64,000 nt of DNA. Source: Chloroflexota bacterium (GTDB lineage Bacteria; Chloroflexota; Anaerolineae; Aggregatilineales; Aggregatilineaceae). The stretch spans positions 62,001-126,000 of the forward strand of contig JAAYCM010000025.1 of assembly GCA_012729765.1 (NCBI GenBank). Direction: 5' to 3'. The translations under genes were made by a program, and so were the position numbers. The notes beneath the pieces are model-generated. The model searched no databases. It saw only the letters and a list, made by a program, of their open reading frames with translations, and was not told the origin of the DNA. Below, one piece after another: positions 10,318 to 18,705 of this stretch. Within the stretch, counting starts at the first letter, position 1; each line of letters begins with the position of its first letter.

Positions 10318-11445
10318 ATGGCGATCTTCCGTCTGTGCGTGGCCCTGGCACTCCTCGGCGGTCTGATCCAGGCGTTCTGGCCGGGCGTGACTGCCGCCCA
10401 GGAGACTCCCCCCAACGAGATTCTGTTCATTTCGGAGCGCGACGGCGAGCCGGCGATCTTCATCATGAATGCCGATGGATCGGGCGTGCGCCGGCTGTCG
10501 CCATTCGGGCTGCCCGCGCACGCGCCGGTGTGGTCCCCCGACCGGCAGAAGATCGCGTTCGTAGGGATCGCGCGGGGCAACGGGCCGGAGATTTATGTGA
10601 TGAACGCCGACGGCACGATCCCGGTCCGGCTCACCGAAAACAATATCGAAGAGGATGCCCCGGCCTGGTCGCCGGACGGGCGCTATATCGCGTTTACGAC
10701 CACGCGCGACGGCAACAAAGAGATCTACATCATGGGCGCGAACGGCTCCGACCCGCGCAACCTGACCAACCACCCCGGCCAGGACGATAATCCGGCCTGG
10801 TCCCCGGCAGGCACCGCCATCGCCTTCACGTCGGACCGCACCGGCACGCAGAATCTCTACCTGATGGACGTGGACGGGGGAAATGTGCGCCGCCTGACGC
10901 AAAACGAGGACGACATCGAAACCGAGCCGGCCTGGTCGCCCGATGGCAGCCGGCTGGCATTTGTGCTGCTGAGGCGGGACGGTGGCGGCATCTACACCAT
11001 GAGCGCCGATGGCTCCGACCGCCAGCCGGTCGCAAGGACCAATTCCTTCGATGCCACGCCCGCCTGGTCGGGAGATGGTGCGCAGCTGGCGTTCGTCTCC
11101 TACCGTGACGCCGACTACGAGATTTACAGCGTCAGTCTCGACGGCAGCACCGCCCCGGCCAACCTGACCGCCAGCCCCGGCCTGGACGCAGCCCCGCACT
11201 GGAGTCCGGTCGAGCGCGCGTTCTGCATCGTCACGGCCAGGGGCGGGATCAATCTGCGCGGCGGCCCCGGCACGGATAATCCGGTCGTGGGCGGGATGGC
11301 GCTCGGCCAGACGGCGCAGGCCACCGGCCAGACCACCGGCGCAGACGGCTTCACCTGGTACCGCCTGTTGGATGGGGCCTGGGCGCGCGAGGACGTGGTC
11401 ACAGCCGCGCCCGACTGCGCCAGCCTGCCGGAAGTCGCAGACTAG
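10318..11445 (+). CDS. Exported TolB-like beta-propeller protein with C-terminal SH3-like domain
   Basis: The 375-aa protein starts with a signal peptide (about 1-28, likely ending AAQ). At least six tandem PD40/WD40-like repeats follow across about 33-300. Each has the pattern I(Y/F)xMNADGS, then RLT, then PAWSPDG, as in TolB propellers. The C-terminus (about 300-372) has CIVTARGGINLRGGPG, the start of a bacterial SH3 (SH3_3) fold often used for cell-wall binding. It is probably an extracytoplasmic binding scaffold. No Tol/Pal partners are nearby, so a TolB role is not implied. Confidence 0.85.
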   Translation: MAIFRLCVALALLGGLIQAFWPGVTAAQETPPNEILFISERDGEPAIFIMNADGSGVRRLSPFGLPAHAPVWSPDRQKIAFVGIARGNGPEIYVMNADGTIPVRLTENNIEEDAPAWSPDGRYIAFTTTRDGNKEIYIMGANGSDPRNLTNHPGQDDNPAWSPAGTAIAFTSDRTGTQNLYLMDVDGGNVRRLTQNEDDIETEPAWSPDGSRLAFVLLRRDGGGIYTMSADGSDRQPVARTNSFDATPAWSGDGAQLAFVSYRDADYEIYSVSLDGSTAPANLTASPGLDAAPHWSPVERAFCIVTARGGINLRGGPGTDNPVVGGMALGQTAQATGQTTGADGFTWYRLLDGAWAREDVVTAAPDCASLPEVAD

Positions 11446-11609
11446 CATCCCGACGGGAAACGGGGCGGCACCTTCAAACAGCCTTAACGCAGCCCGCCGC
11501 CGGTGATAAAATAGGGAACTTCTCGTCTCGTTGGATCGTATAGTGGAGTACTAAACGCTGTCCTTCTGACCACCCGGCGCGGCGCAGTCCTCGCCGGTGG
11601 CCGATAGGT

Positions 11610-12515
11610 GTGAGACCTATGCTAGCCTTCTATCGCAAATATGCCTTGCCGATCCAGCTCGTGCTGCTCATCGGGATTGTGGTTGCCCTGGCCGCGAATG
11701 GCATCTACCCGTCCACCAAGCTCGGCTTCGCGCTGGTGGTGCTGTGGGGTGTGCTGAATGCGCGCGTCCGGGCATTCGTGATCGATTTCGCGCCGTTCAT
11801 CGTGCTGCTGCTGAGCTACAGCGCCCTGCGCAGCTTTGCCGATAACCTCAGCTCGTCCGAGATTCATATCCGCGACATGATCGCGTGGGAGAAAAGCCTG
11901 TTCGGCGGCACACTGCCGGGCTACTTTCTGCAAAAGCACCTGATCGGCGGGACGCTGACGCCGGTGCTCGACGTGCTGACCAACTCGCTCTACCTGTCGC
12001 ACTTCATCACCCCCGTGATCGCGGCGGGGCTGCTCTGGCGGCGCAAGGTGTCGGATTACTGGGCCTTCGCGCTGGGGCTAGTCGCGCTGTCGTATGCCGG
12101 GTTCCTGACCTATATCCTGTTCCCAGCAGCGCCGCCCTGGTGGGCCACCCAACACGGCTACCTGGACGCCACGCCGATCACGCTCAGCCAGTTCGTCGTA
12201 TCCGGCGAGACGGTCAGCGCCGCCGCCAACCCGGTCGCGGCCATGCCCTCGCTGCACGCCGCCTATCCGACCTATATCGCGCTGGTGTGCCTGCTCGTGT
12301 GGGGCAAACGGGCGCTGCCGGCCGTGCTGCTGCCGCTGGGCGTGATCTTCTCGACAGTCTATCTCGGCCACCACTACGTGATCGACGCTATCGCCGGGGC
12401 GGGCTATGCGGCCTTCTTCACCTTTACGGTGTTCCTGTGGGCCAGACGCCGCGCGCTGGTTTTCGACTGGTTCGGCAAGCGCAAGGCGTCCTCGCAGGCG
12501 CCGCACGGCATCTAG
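11610..12515 (+). CDS. PAP2-superfamily membrane phosphatase/transferase
   Basis: A 301-aa polytopic protein with several transmembrane helices and the PAP2 active-site blocks AAMPSLHAAYP (near 212) and LGHHYVIDAIAG (near 252). The first PAP2 block, KxxxxxxRP, is not evident. The pattern resembles inositol-phosphorylceramide-synthase-like and other bacterial PAP2_3 proteins acting on lipid phosphates at the outer membrane face. The start is taken as GTG; an ATG three codons later (11619) is equally possible. Copy 2 of the foldable repeat starts 5 bp beyond its stop. Substrate is unknown. Confidence 0.82.
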   Translation: MRPMLAFYRKYALPIQLVLLIGIVVALAANGIYPSTKLGFALVVLWGVLNARVRAFVIDFAPFIVLLLSYSALRSFADNLSSSEIHIRDMIAWEKSLFGGTLPGYFLQKHLIGGTLTPVLDVLTNSLYLSHFITPVIAAGLLWRRKVSDYWAFALGLVALSYAGFLTYILFPAAPPWWATQHGYLDATPITLSQFVVSGETVSAAANPVAAMPSLHAAYPTYIALVCLLVWGKRALPAVLLPLGVIFSTVYLGHHYVIDAIAGAGYAAFFTFTVFLWARRRALVFDWFGKRKASSQAPHGI

Positions 12516-12520
12516 AGGCA

Positions 12521-12684
12521 GTTATGCATTTTTACCCCCCATCCCCCGGCCCCTTCCCCCGCGTTTCACGGAGGGAAGGGGAGAACAGCGGCATCTCCGA
12601 AGTCCTTCCCACCTTGTGGGGGAAGGATTTAGGATGGGGGGATAGGTGTGGCTTCGCCTCATGCAGCGTTCCACAGTGCATAAC
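12521..12684 (+). repeat. Foldable interspersed repeat, copy 2 (164 bp)
   Basis: Same length and layout as copy 1: GTTATGCA at the left end and TGCATAAC at the right, the CCCCCCATCC/GGATGGGGGG pair, and two internal hairpins. Similarity to copy 1 extends several bases outside both ends. It lies immediately after the PAP2 stop, in the same orientation to that gene as copies 1 and 3 are to theirs. Confidence 0.75.
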
Positions 12685-12774
12685 ATGCGCTCGTGTAGTT
12701 CCTTTTCTGCGTCAGGTTCCGGGCGAGCCTGGCGCAGTTTTTATTATTTTTCGCGCACCTCGAAAGGACTTACC

Positions 12775-13806
12775 ATGACTCTGGATTCGGCCTGGGAGCG
12801 GTTTCTGGTCGCGGCGCGCGGCGGCACGCCCGACCGTGTGCCGGTGGCCCTGATCGTGGACAGCCCATGGCTGCCGGGCTATGCCGGGATGAATATGCTT
12901 GATTTCTTCCTCTATCCTGATCGCTGGCTGGCTGCCTATCTCGACATTATCGCACGCTTTCCTGAGGTAGTATGGGTGCCCGGCTTCTGGGTGGAATATG
13001 GCATGGCGAACGAGCCGAGCGCGTTCGGCGCGCCAATCCTGTGGCGGCACGATGCCCCGCCCGCGATGCGCCATCTGGCGCTGCCGCCGGAGCAGTGGGC
13101 CGATCTGCCACATCCTGATCCCGAAACCGACGGGCTGATGCCACTCGTGCTGCGCCGCCTGGAGAACCTGGAGCACGGCGGTGGGCTGCCGGAGCCGCAC
13201 CGGATTCGCATGGTCGCGGCGCGTGGGCCGCTGGCGCTGGCGACGCATGTGCTGGGCACGACCGAATTCCTGGAAGCGACCGCCGCCGAGCCGGAAGCCG
13301 TTGCCGCCGCGCTCGATATTTTCACCGACACCGTGATCGCTTTCCTGCGCGCGCAGCTTGATCGCCTGCGCGAGCCGGTCGGCATCCTGATGCTGGACGA
13401 CATCCCAGGGTTGCTCTCGCCGCGCGCCTTCAACCGCGTGGCCCTGCCCTATCTCCAGCGCATCTTCGACGCGTTCGACGGCCTGCTGCGCCTCTACCAC
13501 AACGATACGCCATGCGCGCACCTGCTGCCGCACCTGGGCCAGCTTCACTGCGAAGTGCTCAATTTCAGTCACGAGATGCCGATCGGCGAGGTCAAGGCGG
13601 CGTTGGGGCCGCGCATCGCGCTGATGGGCAACGTCCCGCCGCTGAGCCTGATGGTGCGCGGCACGCCGCACGAAGTCGAGGAAGCGGCGCGCGCCTGTAT
13701 CGCCGAAGGCGGGCCGGATGGGTTGATCCTGTCGGCGGGTGGCGGAGTTTCGCCCGGCACCCCGGCGGAGCACATCGACGCGCTGGTTCGCGCCGCGCAG
13801 GGCTAA
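12775..13806 (+). CDS. Uroporphyrinogen decarboxylase-family (URO-D/MtaA/CmuA-like) protein
   Basis: A 343-aa protein of the URO-D superfamily, a TIM barrel that includes HemE and the corrinoid methyltransferases MtaA and CmuA. Visible features are an N-terminal PDRVPVALIVDSPWL segment, a C-terminal GNVPPLSLMVRGTP followed by EEAARACIAEGG, and GLILSAGGGVSPGTPAEHIDAL. The last matches the conserved barrel end of the superfamily. The HemE arginine-rich N-terminal pattern is missing, so a methyltransferase-like or catabolic role is likelier than heme synthesis. ATG 12775 has an AAAGGAC ribosome site. The open frame extends upstream only into repeat copy 2. Confidence 0.82.
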   Translation: MTLDSAWERFLVAARGGTPDRVPVALIVDSPWLPGYAGMNMLDFFLYPDRWLAAYLDIIARFPEVVWVPGFWVEYGMANEPSAFGAPILWRHDAPPAMRHLALPPEQWADLPHPDPETDGLMPLVLRRLENLEHGGGLPEPHRIRMVAARGPLALATHVLGTTEFLEATAAEPEAVAAALDIFTDTVIAFLRAQLDRLREPVGILMLDDIPGLLSPRAFNRVALPYLQRIFDAFDGLLRLYHNDTPCAHLLPHLGQLHCEVLNFSHEMPIGEVKAALGPRIALMGNVPPLSLMVRGTPHEVEEAARACIAEGGPDGLILSAGGGVSPGTPAEHIDALVRAAQG

Positions 13807-13840
13807 CCGCAGCGGGTGTCGCGGGGATTACCGGGGTGTA

Positions 13841-14401
13841 TCAGTCTGAGGAATGCCCCGGCTGGCTCCAGAGATCGCCGTAGCGGACGATGATTCCGTC
13901 GTCGTCCACGATCAGCATGCCCGCGTAGTCTATCGATGGCGCGGCGTAGTCGTAGCGCCGGGCGTCGATCCGCGTGTAACGCTGCGGCAGCGTGCCGAGG
14001 GACAGATCGGGCGGCTGGACCCAGACACAGTTCACGGTGCGCGTCGCGCCGATTTGCAGATTGTGCTGGCGCAACGGCAGGGTGTTGGTCGAGGGTGTGA
14101 TGCTCAGGTCGATGTCGGTCAAGCCGACGGCCCAGGGCAGCGGCGCACCGTCCTGGTACCAGTTCAGCGCATCGTCAACCGTCAGGATCAGCCGCTTTTC
14201 GCCATCGGACCGCCGCTGCTGAAGCTCAGCCCGGCGCGTGATCCAGTCCGCGTCACACTCGATACGGTACACGAGCTGAGTCGGCTGATCGTCGAGCAGC
14301 AGGTTGATCGTGCCCTGGAGCCGGTAGCCGCCGGCCTGTTCGGTCAGGGTGAAGTATTCGGTACTGTGCAGGTCGGGCAGGGTCCACAGAACGGTTTTCA
14401 T
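13841..14401 (-). CDS. Putative glycolipid-binding (DUF1089-type) protein
   Basis: A 186-aa, beta-rich cytosolic protein resembling the putative glycolipid-binding family (DUF1089). Recalled family hallmarks are present: a CDADWITRRAEL strand, an STNTLPLRQHNLQIG core near 118, WVQPPDLSLGTLPQRY near 142, and a terminal LIVDDDGIIVRYGDLW. It is the last gene after the ugp/HAD operon with a 39-bp gap and probably shares that transcript. Biochemical function of the family is not established to my knowledge. Confidence 0.72.
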   Translation of the reverse strand: MKTVLWTLPDLHSTEYFTLTEQAGGYRLQGTINLLLDDQPTQLVYRIECDADWITRRAELQQRRSDGEKRLILTVDDALNWYQDGAPLPWAVGLTDIDLSITPSTNTLPLRQHNLQIGATRTVNCVWVQPPDLSLGTLPQRYTRIDARRYDYAAPSIDYAGMLIVDDDGIIVRYGDLWSQPGHSSD

Positions 14402-14440
14402 GATGCGCCGCCTTGTCCCGGTCTGCGCAGGCGGTACCCC

Positions 14441-15244
14441 TTACGTGAGTGAGCGATCGTTCAGGGCCGCCGCCAGCCCGGCCAGGTTGTCGAACACGTA
14501 GTCGGGCCGGTAGGGGCTGGCTGCCAGGTCGTCCGGGCCGGTTTCGCCGCTGAGGACGAGCACGGTATGGATCGGGGCAGCCTGGCCCAGCGCGATATCG
14601 GTATAGAGCCGGTCGCCCACCATGCACAACGCCTCGACCGGCAGATTCAGCCGCGCCGCCGCCATGTCGAGAATCGCGCGGTTGGGCTTGCCGATCACCA
14701 CGTCTGCCCGCCGCCCGGTCGAAGCCTCGACAAAAGCCATGATCGCGCCAATGTCGGGGATATAGCCCCCGGCCACCGGGCAGTTGAAGTCGGGATGGGT
14801 GGCGATATACGGCAGACCGGCGCGCACCAGGTCACACAGGCGCGTCAGCTTGGCATAATCGATCGTCATGTCGAAGCCGAGCACGACCCAGGCGGGATCG
14901 TCCAGCGTCAGGACGAAGCCCGCCTCGCGGAAAACCTGTTCCAGGTCCGGCGTGCCAAACACGGCCACCGGCGATCCCGGCGCGGCCTGGGTCTGCAAAT
15001 ACTGCACCGTCGCGTCGCCCGACGTGAACACCTGCTCCGGCGTCACTTCGACCCCCAGCCCGGCCAGCTTGTGCACATAGGCCGCGCGGTTTTTGGACGA
15101 ATTGTTCGACAGGAACAGGACTGGCATCCCGGCAGCCGCCGCGCAGTCCAGAAACTCAGTCGCGCCGGGCAGCAAATGATCGCTGAGATAGAACGTGCCG
15201 TCCATGTCGAGCAGGAAGGCCCGGATACGGTCGGACAGGCGCAT
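14441..15244 (-). CDS. HAD-IIA (NagD-like) sugar/glycerol-phosphate phosphatase
   Basis: A 267-aa cytosolic phosphatase of HAD subfamily IIA. Motif I is LLDMDGTFYL with nucleophile Asp13 and acid Asp15, motif II is FLSNNSSKNR near 48, and the acidic motif IV is MVGDRLYTDIALG near 210. A capping domain lies between. The ATG is 2 bp after the ugpE stop, implying translational coupling. Linkage to a glycerol-3-phosphate-type transporter suggests it dephosphorylates the imported glycerol phosphate or a related small phosphate, but p-nitrophenylphosphatase-like generality is possible. The open frame extends upstream through ugpE and is not coding there. Confidence 0.9.
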   Translation of the reverse strand: MRLSDRIRAFLLDMDGTFYLSDHLLPGATEFLDCAAAAGMPVLFLSNNSSKNRAAYVHKLAGLGVEVTPEQVFTSGDATVQYLQTQAAPGSPVAVFGTPDLEQVFREAGFVLTLDDPAWVVLGFDMTIDYAKLTRLCDLVRAGLPYIATHPDFNCPVAGGYIPDIGAIMAFVEASTGRRADVVIGKPNRAILDMAAARLNLPVEALCMVGDRLYTDIALGQAAPIHTVLVLSGETGPDDLAASPYRPDYVFDNLAGLAAALNDRSLT

Positions 15245-15246
15245 CG

Positions 15247-16113
15247 CTACAGGTCTTCGGTCGCGCCGGTGAGGCCCGTCATCAGGCTGCGCTGGAGCGT
15301 CAGCAGCACCACCAGCGGCGGGATGATCACCATCATCGATCCGGCCATCACCACCCCCCACTCGATCACGGCGTCGCTGGCGACAAGCTGCTTGATCCCG
15401 ATCTGCACCTGGCGCGTGCTGTCGGAGTTCGCCACCAGCAGCGGCCAGAGGTACTGGTTCCACATGTACACGAACTCGATCAGGAACAGCGCGCCAATGT
15501 TCGTGCGCGACACCGGGATCAGGATGCTGACCAGGAAGCGGAACGGCCCCGCCCCATCGACGCGCGCCGCATCGGCCAGATCGGTCGGCACGGTGCGGAA
15601 GAACTGCTGGAACAACAGCAGGCCCGTCGCGCTGGCGAAGAACGGGATCGTCAGGCCCCAGAAGGTATCGACCCAGCCGAACTCGGTCAGCAGCTCGTAG
15701 GTCGGCACGATACGCACCGGCAGCGGCAGCAGGTGGGTCAGCATGACCAGCGCCATGATCAGCCCGCCGAAGCGCACCCGGAAGTAGATCAGCGCAAAGG
15801 CCCCCAGCAGGCTGAGGATGATCTTGCCAATCGCCACTGCCAGCGCCACGATCAGCGTGTTGCGCATCAGCAGGCCCATTTTGGCACTGTCCCACGCCCG
15901 CTGCACGTTATCCAGCAGGGCCGGGCCGGGGCGCAGACTGCCCAGCGCGCCAGACTGCGTGCTGAGGATGATGGCGTAGATCAGCGGAAACGTGACCAGG
16001 AGCACGGCGGTCAGCATGATGGCGTGCATCACAATCGGATAAAGCCGGTGCCGCAGCTCGCCTTCGCGCAGCCCGGTACGGGTGGTTGTCGTCGAAGCAG
16101 TTACAGCGCTCAT
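15247..16113 (-). CDS. ugpE: ABC transporter permease, UgpE-like (MalG family)
   Basis: Inner-membrane permease of the CUT1 carbohydrate uptake family, 288 aa, six predicted helices. The EAA loop for coupling to the ATPase is visible as AARVDGAGPFRFLVSILIP. The ATG overlaps the ugpA stop (ATGA), a standard permease-pair arrangement. Identification as UgpE rather than a generic sugar permease rests on the adjacent UgpB-like binding protein. No ATPase (UgpC) gene is in the operon, so a shared MsmK/UgpC-type ATPase encoded elsewhere must energise it. Confidence 0.88.
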   Translation of the reverse strand: MSAVTASTTTTRTGLREGELRHRLYPIVMHAIMLTAVLLVTFPLIYAIILSTQSGALGSLRPGPALLDNVQRAWDSAKMGLLMRNTLIVALAVAIGKIILSLLGAFALIYFRVRFGGLIMALVMLTHLLPLPVRIVPTYELLTEFGWVDTFWGLTIPFFASATGLLLFQQFFRTVPTDLADAARVDGAGPFRFLVSILIPVSRTNIGALFLIEFVYMWNQYLWPLLVANSDSTRQVQIGIKQLVASDAVIEWGVVMAGSMMVIIPPLVVLLTLQRSLMTGLTGATEDL

Positions 16114-16991
16114 TGGTAAAACGTCCTGCGGCTGATGAAACGATATTGGATAATAGTCAGGGTGGCGACCATCAGCAGCAGCACGATCGACTGGGCTGAG
16201 GCCAGCCCGATCCGGCTGGAGCTGCGGAAGCCATCGAGATAGAGGCGATAGATCAGGAGATCGGTCGCGCGACCGGGGCCGCCCTGGGTAGTGATGTCGA
16301 TCAGGCCAAAGGTTTCGAAGCTGGCATACAGCGTATTCATGATGACCAGAAACAGGATGGTGGGCCGCAGCAGTGGCAGCACCATCCGCCGGAAGCGCAG
16401 CCACGCCCCGGCCCCGTCAATGGCCGCCGCTTCGAGCACATCACGCGGGATATTCTTCAGCCCGGCCAGGAAGAACAAAATATCATAGCCCAGAATCTTC
16501 CAGGTGGCCGCCATGGCGACGAACAACAGCGCGTCGGTGTTGCTGCGCCGCCAGTTGAACGCGATCCCGAAAGACTCCAGCACTTCGGTCAGCACACCGA
16601 TCGCCGGGTCGGTCAGCAGCGCCCAGATCACGCCCGCGATGGCCGGCGAGAGGGCATAGGTCCAGATCAGCAGCGTGCGATAGACGCCAAAGCCGCGAAT
16701 CGGCTGGCTGGCCCCGACGGCCAACGCCAGGCTGATGACCAGGGCCGAGACGACGACGGTCAGCGTAAACAGCCCGGTGACCTGGAGCGAGTTGAGATAG
16801 GCATCCGACTCAAACAGCCGCTGGAAGTTCTCCATCCCCACATAGACCTTGACATCGCGCACGCGATTGACCAGGTACAGGCTCAGATCGACGCTTTGCA
16901 CGGCAGGGTAGAGGAAGAAAATCAGTACCAGCAGGATGCTGGGAGCCAGCAGCAGATAGGGCAAGATCCGATTAGGAAAAACAATGTTCAA
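16110..16991 (-). CDS. ugpA: ABC transporter permease, UgpA-like (MalF family)
   Basis: A 293-aa inner-membrane permease of the CUT1 family with about six helices beginning at residue 12. The EAA motif reads EAAAIDGAGAWLRFRRMVLP near 195. It starts at TTG (minus strand) with an AGAGGG ribosome site 8 nt away. It is the second gene of the ugpB-A-E set, 112 bp after ugpB, overlapping ugpE by 4 bp. Substrate by association: sn-glycerol-3-phosphate or a glycerophosphodiester. Confidence 0.88.
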   Translation of the reverse strand: MNIVFPNRILPYLLLAPSILLVLIFFLYPAVQSVDLSLYLVNRVRDVKVYVGMENFQRLFESDAYLNSLQVTGLFTLTVVVSALVISLALAVGASQPIRGFGVYRTLLIWTYALSPAIAGVIWALLTDPAIGVLTEVLESFGIAFNWRRSNTDALLFVAMAATWKILGYDILFFLAGLKNIPRDVLEAAAIDGAGAWLRFRRMVLPLLRPTILFLVIMNTLYASFETFGLIDITTQGGPGRATDLLIYRLYLDGFRSSSRIGLASAQSIVLLLMVATLTIIQYRFISRRTFYQ

Positions 16992-17103
16992 TGTAAAGAC
17001 CCTCTATATACAAAATTACGCTAGCACGGGCAGGACACCCGCGCTAGCCATAAATTAGAGCATGAGCAGGGCGGCCGCGCAAGGACCGCCCCTGAATTTT
17101 TCA

Positions 17104-18429
17104 CTAACCGGCCAGGGCCGCGTAGTCCTCCAACACCTGGTTGGACTCTTCGACCGCCGCGTCGAGCGCTTCCTGCGGATCGACGCCGTTCACCACGGCA
17201 TCTTCAATCGCCGCGCCGACGATATCGCGGATGATCACGAAGTCACCGAGCAGCACCCCGCGCGAGGCAACCGTGTCGTTGCCGGCCAGAATCTGGTCGA
17301 AGGCGGTGCGGAAGTTCGGATTCTCGTCGAACCAGCCTTCTTCTTCCAGCGCGTCAACTGCGGCATTGGTGGCCGGGAAGTAGCCGGTTTCCTTGTGCCA
17401 GAACACCGACTGATCGGTCTGCGAGAGGAACTGGTAGAAGCGCCAGACCGCGTCGTACTCTTCTTCCGTCTGGCCTGCCATCGTCCACAGGCAGCCGCCG
17501 CCAACGACGTTGTTGCCGGTGCGCTCATAGCCGTCCAGCGCGGGCAGGAAGGCGGTGCCCAGCTCGAACTCGACCGCGTTCTCGATCCCGCCCAGGCTGG
17601 ATGTGCTCTGGGCCAGCATGGCGAACTCGCCCGCGATGAATGGGTCGTTGGCCGAATACTCGCGCCCACCGTAGAACAGCAGGCCCTCGTCGGCCCAGCG
17701 CTGCCACTCGGTCAGCACCTGCACGCCGAACTCGCTGTTGAAGTAGATCTCAGACGCCAGCCCGGTGCGGCCACCGTCGGCATCCGCCAGCAGTTGGTCG
17801 TGCATGCCAAACATCTGCTCCAGAATCCAGGCCGGCCAGCCGAAGGAGATCGCGTAGGGTGCCGCGCCCGAATCAACGATCTGGCGGCCCATCTCGAACA
17901 CTTCAGAGAAGGTCTGCGGGGGCTGCTCTGGATCAAGCCCGGCGGCTTCGAACAGGTCTTTGTTGTAGTAGAGCATGGCCGTCGAGCTGTTGAAGGGCAT
18001 GCAGCGCAGCTCGTCGTCGATGGCGTAGTAGTTCAGGATTGGCCGCACGAACTGGCTCTGATCCAGCTCGCCACCGCTGACTTCCATCACCGGCACGATC
18101 GCGCCTGAGTCGAGCATGGTGCGCGTCCCGACTTCATACACCTGGACGATGTCCGGCGCTTCGCCCGCGCTGTAGGCCGCCAGGGCCTTGGTCAGCGTCT
18201 CGGCATAGCTGCCGCTGAACTCCGCCACGACGTTGATATCCGGATTGGCGGCGTTGAACTCGTCCACCTGGGCCTGGACCACTTCACCCCGGCTGCCGCT
18301 CATGGCATGCCAGAAGTTGATTGTGACCGGCTCGTCCTGGGCGGTCACGCTGAGGCTGGGCGCGGCCAGCGACAGTGCGACAACGACCAGGAGCGCAGTA
18401 ACCAGCATTCTCCGAACGACTTTCGACAT
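17104..18429 (-). CDS. ugpB: Glycerol-3-phosphate-type ABC solute-binding protein, UgpB-like
   Basis: A 441-aa extracytoplasmic binding protein with an N-terminal signal (basic MSKVVRR, hydrophobic to about 28). It shares with enterobacterial UgpB a string of distinctive segments: NFWHAMSG near 38, QVYEVGTRTMLDSGAIVPV near 97, PFNSSTAMLYYNKD near 145, AGLDPEQPPQTF near 162, and WHKETGYFPATNAAVD near 345. This supports glycerol-3-phosphate or glycerophosphodiester binding more strongly than a generic sugar. It heads the ugp operon, with its own promoter 133 bp upstream and an isolated terminator before that. Confidence 0.88.
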   Translation of the reverse strand: MSKVVRRMLVTALLVVVALSLAAPSLSVTAQDEPVTINFWHAMSGSRGEVVQAQVDEFNAANPDINVVAEFSGSYAETLTKALAAYSAGEAPDIVQVYEVGTRTMLDSGAIVPVMEVSGGELDQSQFVRPILNYYAIDDELRCMPFNSSTAMLYYNKDLFEAAGLDPEQPPQTFSEVFEMGRQIVDSGAAPYAISFGWPAWILEQMFGMHDQLLADADGGRTGLASEIYFNSEFGVQVLTEWQRWADEGLLFYGGREYSANDPFIAGEFAMLAQSTSSLGGIENAVEFELGTAFLPALDGYERTGNNVVGGGCLWTMAGQTEEEYDAVWRFYQFLSQTDQSVFWHKETGYFPATNAAVDALEEEGWFDENPNFRTAFDQILAGNDTVASRGVLLGDFVIIRDIVGAAIEDAVVNGVDPQEALDAAVEESNQVLEDYAALAG

Positions 18430-18486
18430 CTGATCTTCTCCTTATTAAAGAACATAGAGCCAGACAAGGGGAGTCATCAGTTTTGC

Positions 18487-18513
18487 GATCGTACTTCCTC
18501 CTTGTGATCGTAC
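18487..18513. promoter_or_regulatory. Direct repeats in the ugpB leader
   Basis: Two copies of GATCGTAC, starting 19 bp apart, lie about 50-75 bp downstream of the predicted ugpB transcription start. A regulator binding on one helix face here could act as a roadblock. A purine-rich ACAAGGAGGAAG is between them on the transcribed strand. Confidence 0.3.
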
Positions 18514-18561
18514 AAAAAATCAGGCGATTCTCCCACGCGATAAGGATTTAACTTACAGGGC

Positions 18562-18590
18562 ATTGTATTAGAAACGCAGGCGGCGCACAA
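18562..18590 (-). promoter_or_regulatory. Promoter of the ugp operon
   Basis: Minus strand TTGTGC, 17-bp spacer, TACAAT, giving a 5' UTR of about 125 nt before ugpB. Confidence 0.6.
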
Positions 18591-18649
18591 CTTTTGCCCT
18601 GATTGTTTCTGTTTGCAGCACGATGACAGACAAATGCCACAAAAAAACT

Positions 18650-18675
18650 AGGGCGAAGCCGCGCGGCTCCGCCCT
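18650..18675 (-). terminator. Intrinsic terminator after the fucose-isomerase-like gene
   Basis: Nearly perfect 26-nt hairpin (AGGGCG...CGCCCT with inner AGCCG/CGGCT) followed on the minus strand by AGTTTTTTT. It insulates the ugp operon from upstream transcription. Confidence 0.8.
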
Positions 18676-18705
18676 GATAGTTGCTACACCGCGCAGCGTG
18701 CGGCG

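Noticed and set aside
12646-12774. Upstream extension of the URO-D-family ORF
   Set aside because: These 43 codons run through repeat copy 2. ATG 12775 has a ribosome site and begins the family similarity.
15245-15895. Upstream extension of the HAD-IIA phosphatase frame
   Set aside because: It is a shadow of ugpE. The phosphatase begins at the ATG two bases after the ugpE stop.
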